This document shows positions 8,776-19,350 of a stretch of DNA of 31,780 bases, piece after piece; positions within the stretch are counted from its first letter, which is position 1, and each line of letters starts with the position of its first letter. The translations under genes and the position numbers were made by a program. The DNA is from Antrodiella citrinella. Taxonomy: Eukaryota; Basidiomycota; Agaricomycetes; Polyporales; Steccherinaceae. The notes below the pieces were generated by a model. It was not told the origin of the DNA, searched no databases, and saw only the letters and a list, made by a program, of their open reading frames with translations. The DNA lies in the NCBI GenBank assembly GCA_004802725.1, contig SGPM01000313.1, forward strand, positions 1 to 31,780. The letters are read 5' to 3'.

Positions 8776-10293
8776 TTATGGCTTCCCCTGAGCCTTCAGT
8801 TTGTCGTCCACCAACGCCTCGAACTCCTCCCGCAAAATTGCTTCCCGTCTCTCCCTTTCCTCCTGCTGCAACTTCAAAATACCTCTCTTCTCCTCAGCAC
8901 TGATGACCTGGTTCTCCTTCCTCATACGAACGGCGTTCATGCGTCGATGACGGCTACCACTCATGACGTATCCGACGGACTCGTACGAGGCGATCTCGTC
9001 AGAAGACAGACCGATTTCACCACGACGAGGGATACGTGAGTCCGTTCCGTCTTGCAAGAAAGCCGCCATGGCACTACCTTCTCCGCGGAGCAAGGCACCA
9101 CCATATTGTCGCTCGTCGATCTTCTTCGACGAGGACACATTAACGAGAGGCTTCGGACCGACCTCATCGTCGGAATCTTCATCTTCTGCTGGTGCCCCGG
9201 ACGCTGAGGCCGGCACAGGAGGTGGGGGCATGGAATTGGAGGGTGCAGCGGCTACTAACGTTGAGGCAGCAGGTGCTTCGACCCAGTCGTCCTCCATGTC
9301 GACTTCGCTGGATGGAGGCCGTGCTTCGGGACTCTTCGTGCGATGCTCTCTGACGTGATTGGAAGCACTGCGCGAGTTACGGTCCCTGCTCCTGCTTCTC
9401 CTACCCCGAGTCGACTTTCCCTTTTCGCGCCTGTCCCGCTCATCCTCGCTGTCCGCCTCAACAGACCGCGACCGCCTTCGCTCTCTGTCTTTGTCTTTGC
9501 CTCTTGACTTTTTCTTCTCATCTTTGCGCGCCTTCTTCCGCTCTTTGCGATCCCGTCTCCGACGCTCTTCTTCAGAGTCATCTGAATCAGAAGATGAAGG
9601 TGACCGTCTATGTTTGCGAGACTTTTTGTGACGCTTTGGATCAGGGCTCGTAGACCTGGATAATGAGTCAGTTTTCTGATTAGCCAATGATAAGAAACAG
9701 CCACATACGATCGAGTGGGTGCTTTGGGTGAAGAAGGCCAGATTGTGAAAGAGCTCTTGTCTCGTTGTTCCCTTCGACTATGAGATTCGAGGTAAGACCA
9801 CCGTATGGTTTTGAGAACCAATGTCAAGTACGTACCTATCCATAAACTCGGAGCCGCCACCACCTCCATACCCGCCACCTCCACCACCATATCCGCCTCC
9901 ACCCTGTGACCGCTTAGGATACATATTCTCTTCCTGCCTCCAAGGAGCCTGCGCACCGTCAGAAGGAGCAGCATCTCGTCTCGGCGGACTAGGTCTTCTG
10001 TACTCGCCATACACAGGACTTGCCCGCCTTGCACGACCATCCTCCCCACCTCTGCCAGTACTGCGGCTTCTTCCTCGCTTGTCGTTGCTCCTGCCCCTAT
10101 TCCGAGACCGACGACGATCTTCGTCATCTCCATCTCTGGCTCTTCTTTCTAATGTACCCTTTCCACGAGAAGGAGAAGGCGAACGCCGTCGTGGAGAAGG
10201 AGAGCGACCTCTATGACGGTCACGGGGATGCGAGGATGAGCTAGCTGGTTCGTGGGGTACGAACGCCATGCGAGAAGGATGAATTGTCGCCAT
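8776..10293 (-). CDS. NKAP-family SR-like nuclear protein, 468 aa
   Basis: NKAP family members are nuclear proteins linked to pre-mRNA splicing and transcriptional repression. Exons on the minus strand: 10293-9836, 9777-9709, 9655-8776, summing to 469 codons. The N-terminus is rich in RS/SP dipeptides, with a Gly-Tyr tract (GGGGYGGGGGGYGGG) just before the first splice. Exon 2 carries the conserved QRDKSSFTIWPSSPKAPTR segment. A long KKSRK/RS/acidic stretch follows, and the last 110 or so residues form the diagnostic NKAP C-terminal domain (IPRRGEIGLSSDEIASYESV, GYVMSGSRHRRMNAVRMRKE). The start is taken at ATG 10293; the frame is open a few codons upstream but without an ATG. A second long minus-strand frame over 9255-10133 is a compositional shadow. 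Confidence 0.93.
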
Positions 10294-10989
10294 GTTCGCT
10301 GTCAAAACCTGCTCTGTGCAGAAGATGGAAGAAGTGCAATATTGTGAAGCCTGGTAGGGTTTCAGTCACGGTTGAAAAGCGCCCGACTTGCTCTTTCTGC
10401 AGACGCGTGGGAAAATATGACCGTCCCGCTCCGGGCCGCGCTGCGATTGAGTAAAACTACTAAATTCTGTTTCGACTCTCATCTCGCTCTCTTCTCGTTC
10501 CCTGGTACGTGGTCTTTTGAAAGGTTCATGCAACGTTCATGTACAAGAAAGGCAACGCAGCTCATAGAACGGTTTCAGATGCTTGGACTGCGTCATGATG
10601 ATGATGCCGGACCTGAGACCACGCCGTCTCGTCGCCAACATATGTTGGAGCAACGCCGCCACCAACCCGCCAGAGGATATCCACCCCAGATACTGCTTTT
10701 GAAATACGACTGCGCGTTGTCTGGTGCCCTGTCAAAACAAGCCTGAAAACGTTGGAGCCCGGTATCCCATAGATACGCAAAGGCTACATCATCTCTACCG
10801 TTAACGTTGCGCCGAGCCCTTATCATCCGTTGCTATTTAAATGCCGGTTCGACGCCCCGAAACGCTCTCACAACCCACCCACATCTTACGCTGAACTTGC
10901 TATAACAGCTGCCCATCGTTTACCATAACTTTTAATCCCTCGCAAGTGCCAGACTACCCTTCGTTGAAGTCCATTCGCCCCCTCTCATC
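10294..10989. promoter_or_regulatory. Divergent NKAP / Ohr intergenic region
   Basis: About 696 bases between two divergent starts. CTATTTAAAT at 10833-10842 resembles a TATA box and is followed by a pyrimidine-rich tract leading to the Ohr start. A stretch near 10641-10660 contains ACATATGTTGG. Open frames around 10372-10826 overlap on both strands without recognisable similarity; I see no gene there. Confidence 0.4.
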
Positions 10990-11752
10990 ATGCACACGAC
11001 ACGAGCTCTCCTCCGCCCTTTGGCTGGCCGCGTTACGAACGCCGCTGCGATGCAGCAAGCAGCTTTGTCACTCCCTCGTAACCGTTACCCACAGCATATG
11101 ATGGGTCGTGGAGCTAGCGTAGTCGGCCTCAAGGACCACATCGTACGTCTTTCCTACATTCTACCAGCGACCTCTCCCTCTTATTATAATAATGCATTTT
11201 CACCCCTCTGTATACAGTACTTCGCCAAAGCCACTGCTTCAGGTGCCGGTCGTCGTGGCGTCGTCGAGTCCACCGGTGACGCTCCATTGAAGCTGAACAT
11301 GAATCTCCCCAAAGTTGCCGGCGGTAAAGGCGAAGGCCAGAACCCCGAGCAACTCTTTGCCATGGGATACTCCTGTTTGTCCATTTCTTCTTTCTACCCT
11401 CAACGCTAGCAACTGCTCATCTTTGAATATTTCATTGTAACAGCGTGCTTCCTTGGTGCTCTGCAACTCGCTGCATCCCGAGCGGACCATGGAGAACTGG
11501 TGGACACGGCCAAAGTCAACGCGTCTGTATTCCTGGGCCACCCTGAGGACCCGAACATGGATGGCTTTGGCCTTCGTGTCGAACTCACCGTCGAAGGGTG
11601 CGACGATGACGCCATCATCAACGCTGCACACGAGGTGAGTATCATTCATGACGGGACCCCTCTCACACTTGAGATGCTGACCACGATGATAGTTCTGCCC
11701 GTACAGTCGGGCTCTGACCCAAGGAGCAGACATCAAGATTATGAAGGTCTAA
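10990..11752 (+). CDS. ohr: Organic hydroperoxide resistance protein, OsmC/Ohr family, 186 aa
   Basis: Ohr proteins are thiol peroxidases that reduce organic hydroperoxides. Exons: 10990-11142, 11218-11374, 11444-11634, 11693-11752, summing to 187 codons. The two catalytic cysteines are present: C105 in GYSSCFLGALQLAA and C169 in HEFCPYSRALTQGADIKI; both contexts are complete only after splicing. The Ohr-type strand segment GDAPLKLNMNLPK and GEGQNPEQLFAMGY are also present. The first 35 or so residues are Arg-rich and lack acidic residues (MHTTRALLRPLAGRVTNAAA), consistent with a mitochondrial presequence (inference). Ohr is of bacterial type and is found in many fungi, so ancient transfer is possible; base composition does not stand out here. 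Confidence 0.94.
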
Positions 11753-12338
11753 TCCTACCCTCTTTCTTCGACCTCCTGTCATGCCCCGAGCGACCCCTCA
11801 TCTTATGCGTTTTTCGCCTTCCATTCCGCTATACACGGTCTCATAGGTTGCCTTCTTGGACCCCATTCCGTTATTGGACATATAGCCATCCTAATGCTTG
11901 CATATACCCCCCTCGTGTATTATTACCCCTGCCAGTCGACTCGAAACATGTATTATAGTGATATCTCCTTTGTGTTGTACATGCCACAATGCCGAACGTT
12001 GACCCGTTGACCTGTTGTATTGATGTGGGTCCATCTACGTTCGAGTCTAATGATTGTGCCCTCGAGCTCGACGCTTCGGATTCCCTTCACTAGCAGTGGG
12101 TTCCACCGCACCTACTTCGAATTCTCTTCACACAAGTACCGCCGGTCGCACGGTGAGGTTCATTGAATTCCGAGTCTACTACTCCGTTTTGTGGTCTCGT
12201 CGTCGATAAAAATAAATGTTCAACCATATATATATTTATAATTTTTGCATCTTGCAAGGTCGGATCAGCGCCTGTCTGGTAAGGGGCAATCTCCTGTAGG
12301 CTGTATCTCTCCCACTTTTCCTACATCTTTACCGTGAA
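11753..12338. other. Intergenic: Ohr 3' flank and degenerate promoter of family copy 2
   Basis: About 586 bases. The left part is the 3' flank of the Ohr gene; an AT-rich stretch lies at about 12205-12250. At 12261-12292 the family upstream module appears (GGATCAGCGC, then TAAGGGGCAATC), followed by a CTCTCCCACTTTTCC pyrimidine stretch like that of copies 1 and 4. No other gene seen. Confidence 0.5.
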
Positions 12339-14761
12339 ATGGACCCATCGGGCGCGATAGAGCTCGGGCTCCCTCCAATGAGAGGCCCTCAGGCTTCGAG
12401 GGTGCGTTATGACTTTGAGTTTGATTTGATCCGTGCTGGAGACTAACTTTGTCAAATGGCCGAAGACACGAAAGCTGCAGTCCTTGAGTCTTGGCACGCG
12501 CAGGAATATCCGGATATCTGGAGGAAATTCAAGCAGATTTCGTACGAATTCTGACTCGGAAGGAAGGCAGTTCCTCTCGCAGTACGAGCGCGAAGACGGA
12601 TCTGCAGAAGCCAGGGATGTCGTGGAAAGTCAGCAGGAGCTTGAGCGGGCAGATAAGCAACTTGCACGACCGTACACGAGAAACTCGGCCATGTTTAGCC
12701 CACTCTCGGTGCATCAGGCCTCCAAAAAGGAAGGCAAACGACAGTGCGCTACAAACTCACACCAAGCGACCGAACTTGCAAAACGCTTTGCTCGACACCA
12801 TCCGGTTCTCGCACCCCTGACTAGGTCAAAAGTTCCACTTCAACCATCCCCATTCATGTCCCTCATTACCCGCTTGCACCGGAGCCTGCCAACGATGACG
12901 ACTTGGACGTAGTCCACACCGACTTGGAGTCGCTCGTGGAAGACACCGATGAAGATGACGAAGCCGAAGTTGTCCTTGATTTCAACGATATCCCCGAGAG
13001 GCTGGGTGAGATGTCTGATCTAACGAATTCCACCAACAACACAGATTCAGAGGACGCTGAAGAAGACGCTGACGTGCCAATCGTCCGAAACGGCAGCGTT
13101 GACTATGGATCGATTCCTCCCGCTCAGTACTTAGACCAGCCAGCACTAGAGCATGACGGGGTGGGACAAATTGTACCATTAGAGCAGGAGGATCAGAAGC
13201 CTGCGGATCCCGAGCAATTCGGACCCGTCGATGACGCGCATGAATATGAAGATACCCCGGTAAGTCACTACATTTTGTGCGTCCCATTCGACTGCTCATC
13301 GACCTATCGATTCACAGGTCATCCCGAGGACACATCACCAAGAGCCGCGCGAGCCTCCTCCTGTAGCTGGTCCCTCTAGGATACGCAGTAATGTGCGAAA
13401 ATCATCATTTTGCACTGATATCGATACCGCAACTGATTAGAACCGGCTGCTTGTTAGGAACAACCGCAAAATCAAGCGGGGGATAGACCCCATGAGCTAA
13501 GACCCGCTGAAGCTCTCGATGCGGTGAGTCTGGTAACCTGTCCACCTCGAAGTCGCGCCGACCCAGTCATTGTTCGTATAGCCTGCTGCACCTGCTCGTG
13601 GTCGCAAAAACAAGTCAGAACCTCAGTGCTCTCTTCCCCCTGATGGTATTGGAGAACGTCTGGCGGGCTTACGGCCTCTTGAAGTGACCCTGGATCTTGC
13701 CGACCGTTTAGTCGTTGTGGACCGTCCATTCATGTACGCCAAGTATCGTTGTCACCCGGTACATTTCTCCTTGGAAGGTTTGGCGTTTCCGAACCCAAAG
13801 AAGAACCCAGCAATTGCTAGAGTCCCGGGGCACCCAGGATTGATATGCGATGCCGTGACAACGGTTTCTTGGGAAAACGGGACACGCAAAGTACTTGTGA
13901 GAATTCGAAACAATGGCAATATTTAGGAGACTACAAGGCTGAACAGGTGCGGTCGCTTGCTGTAGAGGAATTCTTATCCCTGTCTAGATATGTGAGTCTG
14001 TATGCAGCTACTTACACTGGTGTTTCGGACCGGCAGGTGAAAAACACTTGGGTGAAGGTCATTATCAAGGCCAAGGGGCTCTCCTATAGGGAACTTCGCG
14101 CGAAGATTGCTCTGCGCGAACGGTACGGGCGAGAAGCATCGGAGGATGAGTTGAACGACGCGTTGGCGACGCCTAATCGCTTTCAAGATCTCAGTACTGA
14201 AGTTGTCTTGGCGGCGTATGAATCTGGACAGCGCGTAAGTGTCGTTGCAGGTTTTAGTCTACACGTCACATCGCTAAAAGTCCTTCTGGCATATAGGTAT
14301 TGTATATATTGAAAATGTGGTGTGCGGGCTACGGCGAAACCTTCCAGCGTCAACTGGCAGAAGAGTTTCCCCGGTGGGTCCCGCCGCCAAAACTATCACC
14401 AGAGGAGAAGAGAGAGGCCAAAGCCAAAGCCGCCAAAGACAAGGAGGCCAAAGCCAAAACCAAAGAGGCCAAAGTCAACGCCAAAACCAAAACCAAAACC
14501 AAAACCAAAACCAAAACCAAGCCACCCGCCACGCCAGCGATATTCAAGAATGAGGCCAATGAGGATAATGATCACGCACCGCTACAACCGCAGGTGCGGG
14601 GTCCTAGAACAGGGAATCATGCTCTCAGCGATATCGGTCCCTCCGAGGCGATCGCTATCTCTCGTAGAAGTGACAGACTGGGGAAGAAGGTGCGAAGACG
14701 GTACGCAGAGGTTGGGGAAGACGACTTGCAATTGGACGATGAGCTGATGGAAGTTGAGTGA
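12339..14761 (+). pseudogene. Family copy 2, decayed (exons 1-2 missing, several frameshifts)
   Basis: Homologous to copies 1, 3 and 4 from exon 3 onwards, in the same order and with the same introns. The upstream module runs directly into an exon-3-like piece (12339-12401, MDPSGAIELGLPP), so exons 1 and 2 are missing. The exon-4 region (12466-13259) changes frame at least twice, near 12725 and between about 12810 and 12890. The core exon loses frame near 13896-13909, where four bases are missing relative to copy 3; it then runs into a stop 15 bases before the conserved QWQYLGDY would end. Exons 8 and 9 remain open, with a variant tail of Lys-Thr repeats ending in DELMEVE. Its conserved segments are more diverged than those among the other copies. 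Sequencing error could explain one shift but not all of them. Confidence 0.8.
14411..14520 (+). repeat. Lys-Ala / Lys-Thr hexanucleotide tract in copy 2
   Basis: Imperfect six-base units (GCCAAA, then AAAACC) encode alternating Lys with Ala, Glu or Thr in exon 9. It is longer and more varied than the equivalent tract of copies 1 and 3. Confidence 0.85.
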
Positions 14762-15188
14762 CAGGGGATTTAACGGAGGGGATGTTGGGTGATGTATGAA
14801 TATGTGATTCTACAAGACATCTTCAAGAAAACTAGACTTGTAGTACTGCTGCAAGCTCTCACAGGAGTAAGGTCGCCGTCACGGGTGGTATATCTGCTCA
14901 AATCCCTATGACCCCATGAAAAGGCCCGCAACGAGATTGCTATGTTCTTGTAATCGATAACGACTTGAATACTTTCAGTGTACGAAAGTTGATCAATAAT
15001 ATTATTAATTGCAGCGCTGACCCGGCCCCAGTATTTGTTATATGTCGTGCATTCCTCCCACTCGATATCGATCAATGCTGCCTGCTGTTTGAGGGGCAAT
15101 CTTCGATTCTTGCCTCTCAAGGTTAGCTCTCGGTGCAGACCGCTCTTAGTTTCATATTTCTCCCCACTTTTTCTTCATTTCTCCAGAC
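14762..15188. other. Spacer between tandem copies 2 and 3, with copy 3 promoter
   Basis: The 427 bases contain the 3' flank of copy 2, an AT-rich stretch near 14990-15012 (AATATTATTAATT) and the family upstream module at 15071-15102 (CTGCCTGCTGTTTGAGGGGC), followed by CTCCCCACTTTTTCTTC before the start of copy 3. No other gene seen. Confidence 0.5.
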
Positions 15189-18026
15189 ATGCCAGCGGAC
15201 TATGTACATCGACTGGATAAACTCGAGATGACGGTCACAACCGGATTAGAAGCGATCCACAGGACGTTGCACCGTATCTTATCACGGTTAGATTCTGAAA
15301 GTCATCTTGAAGTAAGATCTTCTGTTTTTGTATGCATGTTTTTGAAGTTATTCGCCATGACATACCAACGCTCACCTTCAGCAACACACCCGGCATCAGG
15401 ACCAACAACGCAGCCATGGAGAGTCGTCTGGATCGGCGGTAGATGTGGTTGCATCAGGGACGTCTACTGCGAGGCCGCCAGCTCAGCAATTCACAAAATC
15501 ACGTCGCATTGACGAACATCTGGAATTAAACGCAGAACTACCAGTACGTGTTGATGTTCGACCGTCTCAAATCACTCTACACATCCACTTCAGCCCTCCG
15601 GTGATTCTGAGCAAGTTCCGACCACAAAGTATGAATTGAGACCGACTCGGACGGGTTCAATAGTGCCAGGACTCGCTGCGACGAAGAACCCTAATTCTTC
15701 GACGGTGCGTGATGACATCAAGGTTGATCTCATACGCGCTGGAGGCTAATTTCATAACGGAAATAGTCAAAGAAGAGAAAACTACCACAGTTCTCGAGTT
15801 CTGGGGAGCTCGGCACGCGCAGAACTACCCGGATACCTGGAGGAAATTCAAACGTATTTCGTGCGACCTCCGAAGGGAGGCAGTTCCTCTCACACGACGA
15901 GCGTGAATACCCGTATGCAGGGGCCAGGGATGTCGTGGAAAGTCATCACGAGTCTGAGGTACCTCTTCCCAGCACTAGCGGTCGGGCACTAGCAGATAAG
16001 CAGCGTGCAGGATCATCTCCAAGAAGAACGACCGCGTTAGGCCCACTCTCGGTGCGCCAGGCCTTGAAAAGGAACGCAGACGACGGTGCACCGTTGCCTC
16101 GTCTCAAGCGAGCGAGGTTTCTTCCATACGTTTTGCTCGACCGTCCGGCTCTTGCACGTCGGGCCAGGTCAGAAGTCCCTCGCCAAGATCTAGTTATCCG
16201 TGACCACGTCGCCTCCAACCCTCGTGTGCCGGAGCCTGCCAACGATGATGACGACTCAGACGTCATCCAAATCGACCTGGAGTCGCTCGCGGAAGATACT
16301 GATGATGAAGAGGACCTGTATAATAATCTCGGGCTAAGTGATGTATCTGCCCTCACGAATTCTACCATCGACACAGACCCAGAGGATGAAGACGACGACG
16401 AAGAGATGGGAGACGTGCCAATAGTAGTGCGGAACGGCAGCGTCGACTATGGATCCCTTCCTCCCGCTCAGAACCTGCCTGCGTTGGAACATGAAGCGGG
16501 ACAAGTCGAACCGTCAGATCAGAATCAAAAGCCTGCAGACCGAGAGCCATCTGCTCCTGGTGGTGACACGGGCGGAAGGTCTCCAGATCCCCTAGTAAGT
16601 TCCTGCGTTTACGACCAAGCGCACTACTGAATCGGACCTGTCAATTCGCAGGCAATGCCGACAGCACATCATCAAGAGCCACACGGTCCTCTACCTGTGG
16701 CTGGGCCCTCTAGGATACGCAGAAATGTGCGAGATCATCATCTTCCGCTGAGATCGAGACAGTAACTGACTCGCACTGGCTGCTCGATAGGGACCACCGC
16801 ACGATGAAGCAGAGGGTGGACCCAGTGGGCTGATACGAGCTCAAGCCCTCGATGCAGTGAGTCCTGCAACTTGTCCACCTCATGGTCGCGCTGACACCTT
16901 TATTGTTCGTAAAGCCTCCTGCACCTGCTCGTGGTCGCAAAATCAAGTCAGAACCTCAACGATCTCTTCCACCAGACGGCGTTCGAGAACGTCTGGCGGG
17001 TTTACGGTCTTTCGAAGTGACCCTAACCCTTGACATCCGTTCAGTTGCAGTGTCCCGCCCATTCATGGGCGCCAAGTATGGCTGCTCTCATATGCGGTTT
17101 GACACAAAAGGCTTCTCGTTTCCAAACCCGTCGATGAACCCGGAAGTTCCTAGAGTCCCCGGGCAGCCAGGATTGATATGCGATGCTGTTACAGATGAAG
17201 ATGACGGTGATTTCCCGATGGGCAAAGTACTTGTGCGGCAGGCTGCGAAAAAATGGCAATATTTAGGAAACTACAAGACTGCTCCGGTGCGATCGCTTGC
17301 CGTAGAGGAGTTTTTGATGCTGTCTCAATACGTGAGTCAATGTACACCATGATATGAGGCTCAGAGCTGATTGTTCGCTAGGTAAAAGACAGTTGGGTGA
17401 AGTACATTCTCACGGTGAAGTCATCTTCCTATAGGGAACTGCGCGCGAAGGTTGCTCTGCGCGAACGGTATGGGCGAGAAGCGTCCGAGAATGAGTTGAA
17501 TGATGCATTGGCGACAAAGGATCAGTTTCTCGTAAGCCCCGAAGTTTTGTTGGCGGCGTATGAGTCTGGACAGCGGGTGAGCTCTCGCAGATTGTGGTCT
17601 GCGCGCCATGACGCTAATAATCTTTCTGAAATATAGATATTGTATATCTGGAAGATGTGGTGTGTAGGCTACGACGAAGCCTTCCAGCGTGGGCTGGCAG
17701 AAGATTTTCCCGGGTGGGTCCCACCACCAAAACTATCAGCAGAGGAAAGGAAAGCCAAAGCCAAAGCCAAAGCCAAAGCTAAAGCTAAGACCAAGCCACC
17801 CGCTCCCGCGCCAGCGGTGGTCAAGAATGAAGTCAACGAGGATGACAAGTACGCACCGCTACAACCGCCGGCGCACCCTGAAACACGGAATGTCGCTCCC
17901 AACGATCCCTCCGAGGCGACCGTCGGAGTTCGTAGAAGTCGCAGGACGGTTAAAACACCGAGACGGTACATAGAGATTGGAGAAGTCGGTGAGGAATACC
18001 GTGATGAGCCGATGGAAGTTGAGTGA
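15189..18026 (+). CDS. Family copy 3: nine-exon protein with DUF6697-like core, 788 aa
   Basis: Exons: 15189-15311, 15382-15543, 15594-15704, 15767-16594, 16652-16726, 16791-16856, 16915-17331, 17382-17576, 17637-18026. All introns are phase 0; the exons sum to 789 codons without an internal stop. Exon 1 encodes a heptad-like segment (HRLDKLEMTVTTGLEAIHR) clearly diverged from copies 1 and 4. Exon 4, by contrast, is almost identical to theirs (RARSEVPRQDLVIRDHVASN, acidic DPEDEDDDEEMGDVP). The core has SRPFMGAKYGCSHMRF, FPNPSMNPEVPRVPGQPGLI, WQYLGNY and ERYGREASENELNDALA. Exon 9 has MWCVGYDEAFQRGLAEDFPG, a short Lys-Ala repeat and the EPMEVE end. In exon 4 a second open frame (ending at 15906) was rejected because phase-0 splicing selects the other one. 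Function unknown; the DUF6697 resemblance is from memory. Confidence 0.82.
17751..17792 (+). repeat. Lys-Ala hexanucleotide tract in copy 3
   Basis: AAAGCC/AAAGCT units encode an alternating Lys-Ala run. It is the shortest version among the four copies. Confidence 0.88.
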
Positions 18027-18494
18027 AGCCGCAGTGGAACCGGCGCAAGGGGCGTTGAGTGGATGTATGAATATAGCTGCTGATTCTACCGGTCATCTTT
18101 CGATTTATGCTTGTAACTGCTGCAACTTTGTATATTTCGACTCAATGAAAGCTATAGAGCCGCACAGGACGTCAAGCTTTCAAGAACGACCGTCGTCGAC
18201 AACGTTAACCTTTCACCGCTGCACTCGAACCAAGTATAGATTAGTCTAAACTGATAAGTGACCGAGGCAGTCAATACAGTCATGCTGGATACCTACGTTC
18301 AACTGATATGCGAGGGTCAGCGACGATCGTCACTCAGAGTATGAAGGCAACATTTCAAGCTTTTCCGAGATCCAAAAACTGGTGCTTCCAACACAGTCCG
18401 TACTATACAGTGGCAAAAAAAAGCGTTACAATTCAATGCTAGGATAATAACGTCTGTCATAATTCGTCAAGTAGTTCAACAAAGTGAACTTACT
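18027..18494. other. 3' flank of copy 3, convergent with the EthD gene
   Basis: Positions 18027 to about 18383 are the inverted counterpart of 25-395. After that the sequence is unique, includes an A-run near 18416-18422, and leads to the 3' end of the EthD-domain gene. No gene of its own seen. Confidence 0.7.
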
Positions 18495-18945
18495 TTAAGG
18501 CTGAGCACGTGTCTTGTCAATGAAGACGGCCATCTTCCCAACGATCAATTCCGACATGCTCTTATCGAAGAACTTGTCCTCGTCCGGAAGAAGAAGTCTC
18601 TTGTACTCCGGATCCTCGAAGACCTCCAACAGTTTCTCGTCTGATTCGGCCTCGAAGTTGGCTATGCCATAGTAGGGCGATTTGTAGAGCCCCACCTTGG
18701 CCAGCTCCTTGTTCAAATCCGCGTTGAAGTGGAACTAGGGCTGTGTCAGCTCTGTTAATGGCACAATAGGTCGGAACGTTCACTTGCTCGTATTTGATCA
18801 AGTTCTTCTTGACAATGGGGAGGCTGGAGAACAGGTCGCCATGCTTCTCGATCCAATACTTGTCAAACTCCTCGAAGGAAACACCGTCTTTGGGGTGCAA
18901 GAGGACGGTGCCGCGAACGTGGTTCTTCGTTAGTTCAACAGGCAT
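18495..18945 (-). CDS. EthD-domain protein (dimeric alpha-beta barrel), 133 aa
   Basis: Two exons on the minus strand, 18945-18784 and 18734-18495, sum to 134 codons. The N-terminal half carries the EthD-type pattern FEEFDKYWIEKHGDLFSSLP. After splicing the reading continues KYEQFHFNADLNKELAKVGL, then YYGIANFEAESDEKLLEVFE, and the protein ends in AVFIDKTRAQP. EthD proteins are small ferredoxin-fold dimers. Some fungal members act in polyketide ring or decarboxylation steps, but most are uncharacterised, and no biosynthetic neighbours are present here. The start is the Met in MPVELTKNHVRGTV; an upstream in-frame Met would add an unconserved extension. Confidence 0.87.
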
Positions 18946-19350
18946 AGTGGTTGGTGAGGGTTGGTTGGTGAGGGTCGAGTGGGCAGTGGTTAGGGGGTCA
19001 GTTAAATACCTCAATTCTAGCGGCATGTACTATTTCGTAGCCTAGACGATCGAATACCGGCATTTCAAAAGTGATTTACCGGTTACCAACGTCGGGGTTT
19101 ACCGGGCGTTGAGTCCGACAGCACCAAATCCGATGTCTGACGCCACCGATCTTAACTTCGCTCTTCCAACATCGCATTCAGCTTACAAAATTGTTTGCGT
19201 CTGAGAGGTCTCCACATGCATAAGTAGATTGTGAGTGTCCAGACTACTGTACTCATGCTGTCGGAAGGTCTTTGTCTCAATGAACTTCTAGGTGTTTACA
19301 TCAGCGGATGTCGTCACGACCGTCTCTTGGTTCACTGGCATCACGAGAAG
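18946..19350. promoter_or_regulatory. Divergent EthD / AFG1 intergenic region
   Basis: 405 bases between divergent start codons. Minus-strand pyrimidine-rich DNA (GGTTGGTGAGGG direct repeat at about 18950-18974 on the plus strand) precedes the EthD start. The plus-strand frame upstream of 19351 lacks family similarity. No other feature seen. Confidence 0.4.

Noticed and set aside
9255..10133. 292-codon minus-strand frame overlapping NKAP
   Set aside because: It runs across two clear NKAP introns in a different frame and has no recognisable domain; repetitive RS/Gly composition keeps it open.
15709..15906. Alternative frame in exon 4 of copy 3 (also 2498-2686 in copy 1), suggesting an extra intron
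   Set aside because: Phase-0 joining of exon 3 to exon 4 selects the other frame, which stays open through the exon in copies 1, 3 and 4, so no extra intron is needed.
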